Assembly (NCBI GenBank): GCA_937901145.1
Contig: CALCHE010000002.1
Coordinates: 1 to 8,834 of the forward strand
Source: an uncultured Clostridia bacterium
GTDB taxonomy: Bacteria; Bacillota; Clostridia; Oscillospirales; Acutalibacteraceae
Length of the DNA: 8,834 nucleotides
Direction of reading: 5' to 3'
How positions within the stretch are numbered: position 1 is the stretch's first letter; each line of letters begins with the position of its first letter. Below the pieces are notes generated by a model, which saw nothing but the letters and a program-made list of their open reading frames with translations, did no database searches and was not told the DNA's origin. Below are positions 6,457-8,834 of the stretch, in pieces. The translations under genes were made by a program, and so were the position numbers.

Positions 6457-6485
6457 ATGATAACAAAATTATTACGGTTTGTCAA
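6457..6485 (-). promoter_or_regulatory. Near-consensus promoter of the peptide gene
   Basis: On the minus strand a perfect -35 TTGACA (6480-6485), a 17-base spacer and -10 TATCAT (6457-6462, five of six). Transcription would begin near 6450, giving a leader of about 25 bases. This is one of the two strongest promoters in the window and is divergent from the other (6631-6659). Confidence 0.85.
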
Positions 6486-6630
6486 TTAATGAAACGCAAA
6501 ATTAAAAAAAGTTAATATTTAGCAATAAACATGTATTAAAAACACATAACTAAAAAATAATTCATAAAGGATTAACTTCTGTTTTTCAAATTATACAAAA
6601 AAAGAGATTTTATTTGGGTATATAATACAG

Positions 6631-6659
6631 TTGACAGTTTCTTCAAAATATTGTATAAT
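6631..6659 (+). promoter_or_regulatory. Perfect-consensus promoter of the aminotransferase operon
   Basis: TTGACA (6631-6636), a spacer of exactly 17 bases and TATAAT (6654-6659), matching the housekeeping sigma consensus in all 12 positions. Transcription should start near 6666. The 145 bases between this and the divergent peptide promoter are AT-rich without a recognised operator. Confidence 0.92.
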
Positions 6660-6673
6660 ATTAGGGAAACAAA

Positions 6674-6689
6674 GTGAGCGACGGCTCAC
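6674..6689 (+). other. Hairpin in the aminotransferase mRNA leader
   Basis: GTGAGC (6674-6679) pairs perfectly with GCTCAC (6684-6689) around a GACG loop, about eight bases after the predicted transcript start. An AT-rich tract with a T6 run (6698-6703) follows. The stem is short and separated from the Ts, so mRNA stabilisation or a protein-binding site is as likely as weak attenuation. Confidence 0.6.
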
Positions 6690-6707
6690 CCAAATTATTT
6701 TTTACAT

Positions 6708-6712
6708 AGGAG
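6708..6712 (+). promoter_or_regulatory. Ribosome binding site that decides the aminotransferase start
   Basis: AGGAG at 6708-6712, eight bases before the ATG at 6721. A longer frame begins with the TTG of the -35 box at 6631 and cannot be translated from this promoter, so 6721 is the start. Confidence 0.88.
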
Positions 6713-6720
6713 ATGTTAAG

Positions 6721-8202
6721 ATGGACACAAGATTTGCAATTTCAAATTACCCTGATGCAAAAGCTGTTTGTGACAAACTCGATAAGCTTATTGCACTGCC
6801 TATTCACTCTATTAAGCCTGATGTGCTTAAGGCTTATGAAGAAAACTACTTCGAAGCAAAGTGCCAGAAGTCAAAGGAAATGATCGCAGAAGCAAAGCAG
6901 ATCATCCCCGGCGGCGTTCAGCACAACCTTGCTTTTAACTATCCGTTCCCCCTCGTTTTCACAAAGGCTGACGGTGCAAAGCTTTACGATATCGACGGCA
7001 ACGAATACTATGACTTCCTTCAGGCAGGCGGCCCCACAGTATTAGGCTCCAACCCGAAGATTGTCCGTGATCAGGTTATCGACCTTCTCAATACCTGCGG
7101 TCCCTCCACAGGTCTTTTCCACGAATTCGAATATAAGCTTGCAAAGAAAATTGCAGACTCTATGCCCACAGTAGATATGTTCCGCATGCTCGGTTCAGGT
7201 ACTGAAGCATGTATGGTAGCCTGCCGTGTTGCAAGACTTGCTACAAAGAAAAAGTACATCCTTAAAATGGGTGGCGCATACCACGGTTGGTCCGATCAGC
7301 TCGGTTACGGTATCCGTGTTCCCGGCTCTAAGTTTACTCAGGCAAGTGGTGTTCCCATCCGTCTTATGAGAGATACACAGGAATTCTTCCCCGGTGACCT
7401 CAATGACCTCGAAAGAAAGCTTCGCAGAAATCAGCTTTGCGGCGGTACTGCAGCTGTATTTATGGAGCCCATCGGTCCCGAAAGCGGTACCCGTCCTCTC
7501 GATAAAGATTTCAACAAGGGTGTTGAAAGACTTTGCCGTAAGTATGGCGCACTCCTTATCTTCGATGAGGTTGTTACAGGCTTCCGTATCGGTATGTCAG
7601 GTGCTCAGGGCTACTACGGTGTAGAACCCGACCTCACTATCTTCGGTAAGGTTATCGCCGGCGGTTATCCCGGTGCAGGCGGTATTGGCGGTAAGAAGCA
7701 GTATATGCAGTACATGGGTGCAGGTCTTGATGCCAGCGGTATGAAGATTAAGAAGGCATTCTGCGGCGGTACTATGGCTGCTACTCCTCTCTCATGCGTA
7801 GCAGGTTATTACACACTTGAAGAAATCGACAAGCAGAACGCTTGCCAGAAGGCCGGCCTTATGGGTGACAGAATCACTGCAGGTCTCAACCAAATTATCG
7901 ATAAGTACAACCTTCCCTTCGTAGCATTCAACCAGGGTTCAGTTTGCCATCTTGAAACTGTTGGTACAATGCACTTCTCAATCGACTGGGCTAAGCCCTG
8001 GGGCATTCCCACAGTACTTAAAGAGACAAGCGCTCGTAAGACCGCAATGACTCACATGGGTGCTGCTTATATGGCTGAAGGTCTTGTAACTCTCGCAGGT
8101 TCCAGACTTTACACATCAGCTGCATACACAGAAGAAATGATCGACGATGCTCTCGTTCGTTTCGACAAGGTACTCTCAAACATCGCTTGTGTAGGCGAAT
8201 AA
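6721..8202 (+). CDS. Class III PLP aminotransferase, glutamate-1-semialdehyde-aminomutase-like
   Basis: This is a 493-residue cytoplasmic fold-type I PLP enzyme. Visible motifs are IIPGGVQHN (61-69), the phosphate-binding GSGTEA (158-163), the YHG stacking motif (187-189), FDEVVTGFR with the PLP-nitrogen Asp282 (281-289), and TIFGK with the Schiff-base Lys310 followed by IAGGYPGAG. CGGTMAATP (348-356) comes later in the chain. The pattern is closest to HemL-type aminomutases and related omega-aminotransferases. It is about 60 residues longer than HemL: roughly the first 50 residues form an added helical N-terminal segment. No haem genes are nearby, so a haem role is unlikely and the substrate is unknown. 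Codon use is strongly biased, with many C-ending codons, and the promoter is perfect, implying high expression. A class II aldolase follows 76 bases downstream on the same strand, probably in the same transcript. Confidence 0.9.
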   Translation: MDTRFAISNYPDAKAVCDKLDKLIALPIHSIKPDVLKAYEENYFEAKCQKSKEMIAEAKQIIPGGVQHNLAFNYPFPLVFTKADGAKLYDIDGNEYYDFLQAGGPTVLGSNPKIVRDQVIDLLNTCGPSTGLFHEFEYKLAKKIADSMPTVDMFRMLGSGTEACMVACRVARLATKKKYILKMGGAYHGWSDQLGYGIRVPGSKFTQASGVPIRLMRDTQEFFPGDLNDLERKLRRNQLCGGTAAVFMEPIGPESGTRPLDKDFNKGVERLCRKYGALLIFDEVVTGFRIGMSGAQGYYGVEPDLTIFGKVIAGGYPGAGGIGGKKQYMQYMGAGLDASGMKIKKAFCGGTMAATPLSCVAGYYTLEEIDKQNACQKAGLMGDRITAGLNQIIDKYNLPFVAFNQGSVCHLETVGTMHFSIDWAKPWGIPTVLKETSARKTAMTHMGAAYMAEGLVTLAGSRLYTSAAYTEEMIDDALVRFDKVLSNIACVGE

Positions 8203-8218
8203 TTGAAACTGATTTAGA

Positions 8219-8240
8219 GGGGCAGGCTTTTGCCTGCCCT
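8219..8240 (+). other. Intercistronic hairpin between aminotransferase and aldolase genes
   Basis: GGGCAGGC (8220-8227) pairs perfectly with GCCTGCCC (8232-8239) around TTTT, with one extra G-U pair. It is followed by TGTTTAACC rather than a real U-run. No promoter is evident before the next gene, so this is probably a partial terminator or an mRNA-processing/stability element that sets the expression ratio of the two genes. Confidence 0.65.
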
Positions 8241-8278
8241 GTTTAACCTTTATCTAATGAAAAAAAGAGGTGCTTATA

Positions 8279-8834
8279 ATGGACATCTTAAAAGCAAAAG
8301 AAATAGTTGTTGAAGCAGGTAAACAGCTTGTTTCCACAGGCCTTATTGCCCGTACATGGGGTAACGTAAGCTGCCGTATCGACGATAAGCAGTTCGTTAT
8401 CACTCCCAGCGGTAAGGCTTACGAAAGTCTTACTCCCGATGATATCGTTCTCGTTCAGATGGAAGATCTTTCCTATGACGGCGACATCAAACCCTCCAGT
8501 GAAAAGGGTATTCACGCTCAGTGCTATCTTCATCGCCCTGACATCAACTTCGTTATTCACACTCACCAGGCAAATGCTTCTGTAGTATCTGCTCTCGGCT
8601 GTGATATCAATAACATCGAAGGCTACAGCAAAGAGCTCATCGGTGATAATATTCCTGTAGCTTCCTACGGCCTCCCCGGTACAGGTAAGCTCCGTAAGGG
8701 TGTAGTAGGCGCTCTCGAGCGTTCCAGCTCCAAGGCAGTTATTATGAAGCATCACGGTGCAGTTTGTCTCGGTACAGATTACGACGATGCTTTCAAGGTA
8801 GCAAACGAAGTAGAAAAGGTTTGTGCTGACTTCG
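8279..8834 (+). CDS. Class II (metal-dependent) aldolase/epimerase family enzyme (partial, 3' end missing)
   Basis: The first 185 codons are open to the window end without a stop. The protein belongs to the L-fuculose-phosphate aldolase / ribulose-phosphate 4-epimerase / adducin-head family. It shows WGNVSCR (27-33), PSGKAYESL (43-51), the phosphate-loop SSE with probable catalytic Glu75, HTH with metal ligands His94 and His96, and KHHGAV with the third metal His around 158-159. Spacing matches FucA (Glu73, His92, His94, His155). Family members cleave or epimerise hydroxy-carbonyl sugar phosphates using Zn2+. Usual length is 210-230 residues, so about 30-45 codons are missing. AGAGGTG lies six bases before the ATG. 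Probably co-transcribed with the aminotransferase upstream. Substrate not identifiable: fuculose-, rhamnulose- or methylthioribulose-type compounds are all possible. Confidence 0.92.
   Translation, partial: MDILKAKEIVVEAGKQLVSTGLIARTWGNVSCRIDDKQFVITPSGKAYESLTPDDIVLVQMEDLSYDGDIKPSSEKGIHAQCYLHRPDINFVIHTHQANASVVSALGCDINNIEGYSKELIGDNIPVASYGLPGTGKLRKGVVGALERSSSKAVIMKHHGAVCLGTDYDDAFKVANEVEKVCADF

Noticed and set aside
6509..6578. Inverted repeat AAGTTAAT (6509-6516) / ATTAACTT (6571-6578) upstream of the aminotransferase promoter
   Set aside because: Eight AT-only-rich bases separated by 54 bases in very AT-rich DNA are expected by chance; no further support.
6616..6626. Second TATAAT (6621-6626) just upstream of the aminotransferase promoter
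   Set aside because: No -35 at a proper distance; it is overshadowed by the 12/12 promoter at 6631-6659.
6631..6720. Aminotransferase start at TTG 6631
   Set aside because: The TTG is the first half of the -35 box and lies upstream of the predicted transcript start; AGGAG and ATG at 6721 fit.
8288..8755. 155-codon minus-strand ORF opposite the aldolase
   Set aside because: The plus frame contains intact class II aldolase motifs and a good ribosome site; the reverse frame is a codon-bias shadow.

Overview
The window looks like chromosome of a low-to-moderate GC Gram-positive anaerobe. Strong AGGAG-type ribosome binding sites, consensus SigA-type promoters, hairpin-plus-U-run terminators, a lysine riboswitch and an acetate kinase all fit Clostridia. 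The protein style suggests a gut Oscillospiraceae/Ruminococcus-like bacterium, but that placement is an inference without any database search.

Layout: (1) At 1-73, minus strand, is the first 24 codons of a two-component response regulator. It is divergent from (2) a secreted right-handed beta-helix protein (227-2350) whose promoter overlaps the longest-ORF start codon, which settles the shorter start. (3) A bidirectional terminator (2357-2392) lies between that gene and the convergent acetate kinase gene ackA (2402-3667, minus), which has its own promoter. (4) A roughly 450-bp stretch (3762-4116) has no convincing gene but contains a GC-rich hairpin and may be a repeat remnant. (5) A complete lysine riboswitch with promoter, aptamer and intrinsic terminator (4117-4363) controls an NhaC-family transporter (4390-6213), making that protein a probable lysine importer. 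The transporter carries a signal sequence and an unusually acidic extracytoplasmic segment. (6) After back-to-back terminators comes an unannotated minus-strand mini-gene (6318-6425). It encodes a 35-residue strongly amphipathic peptide and has its own near-perfect promoter, ribosome binding site and terminator. (7) Divergent from it, a perfect-consensus promoter drives a class III PLP aminotransferase of the glutamate-1-semialdehyde aminomutase type (6721-8202), followed by a class II (zinc) aldolase running off the window end (8279 onward).

Working together: the riboswitch and transporter form a lysine homeostasis unit. The aminotransferase and aldolase are probably one operon for an unidentified carbonyl/amino substrate. 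AckA is central fermentation (acetyl phosphate to acetate plus ATP). The peptide unit is the best candidate for something undescribed. No mobile element, CRISPR array, rRNA or tRNA was seen.
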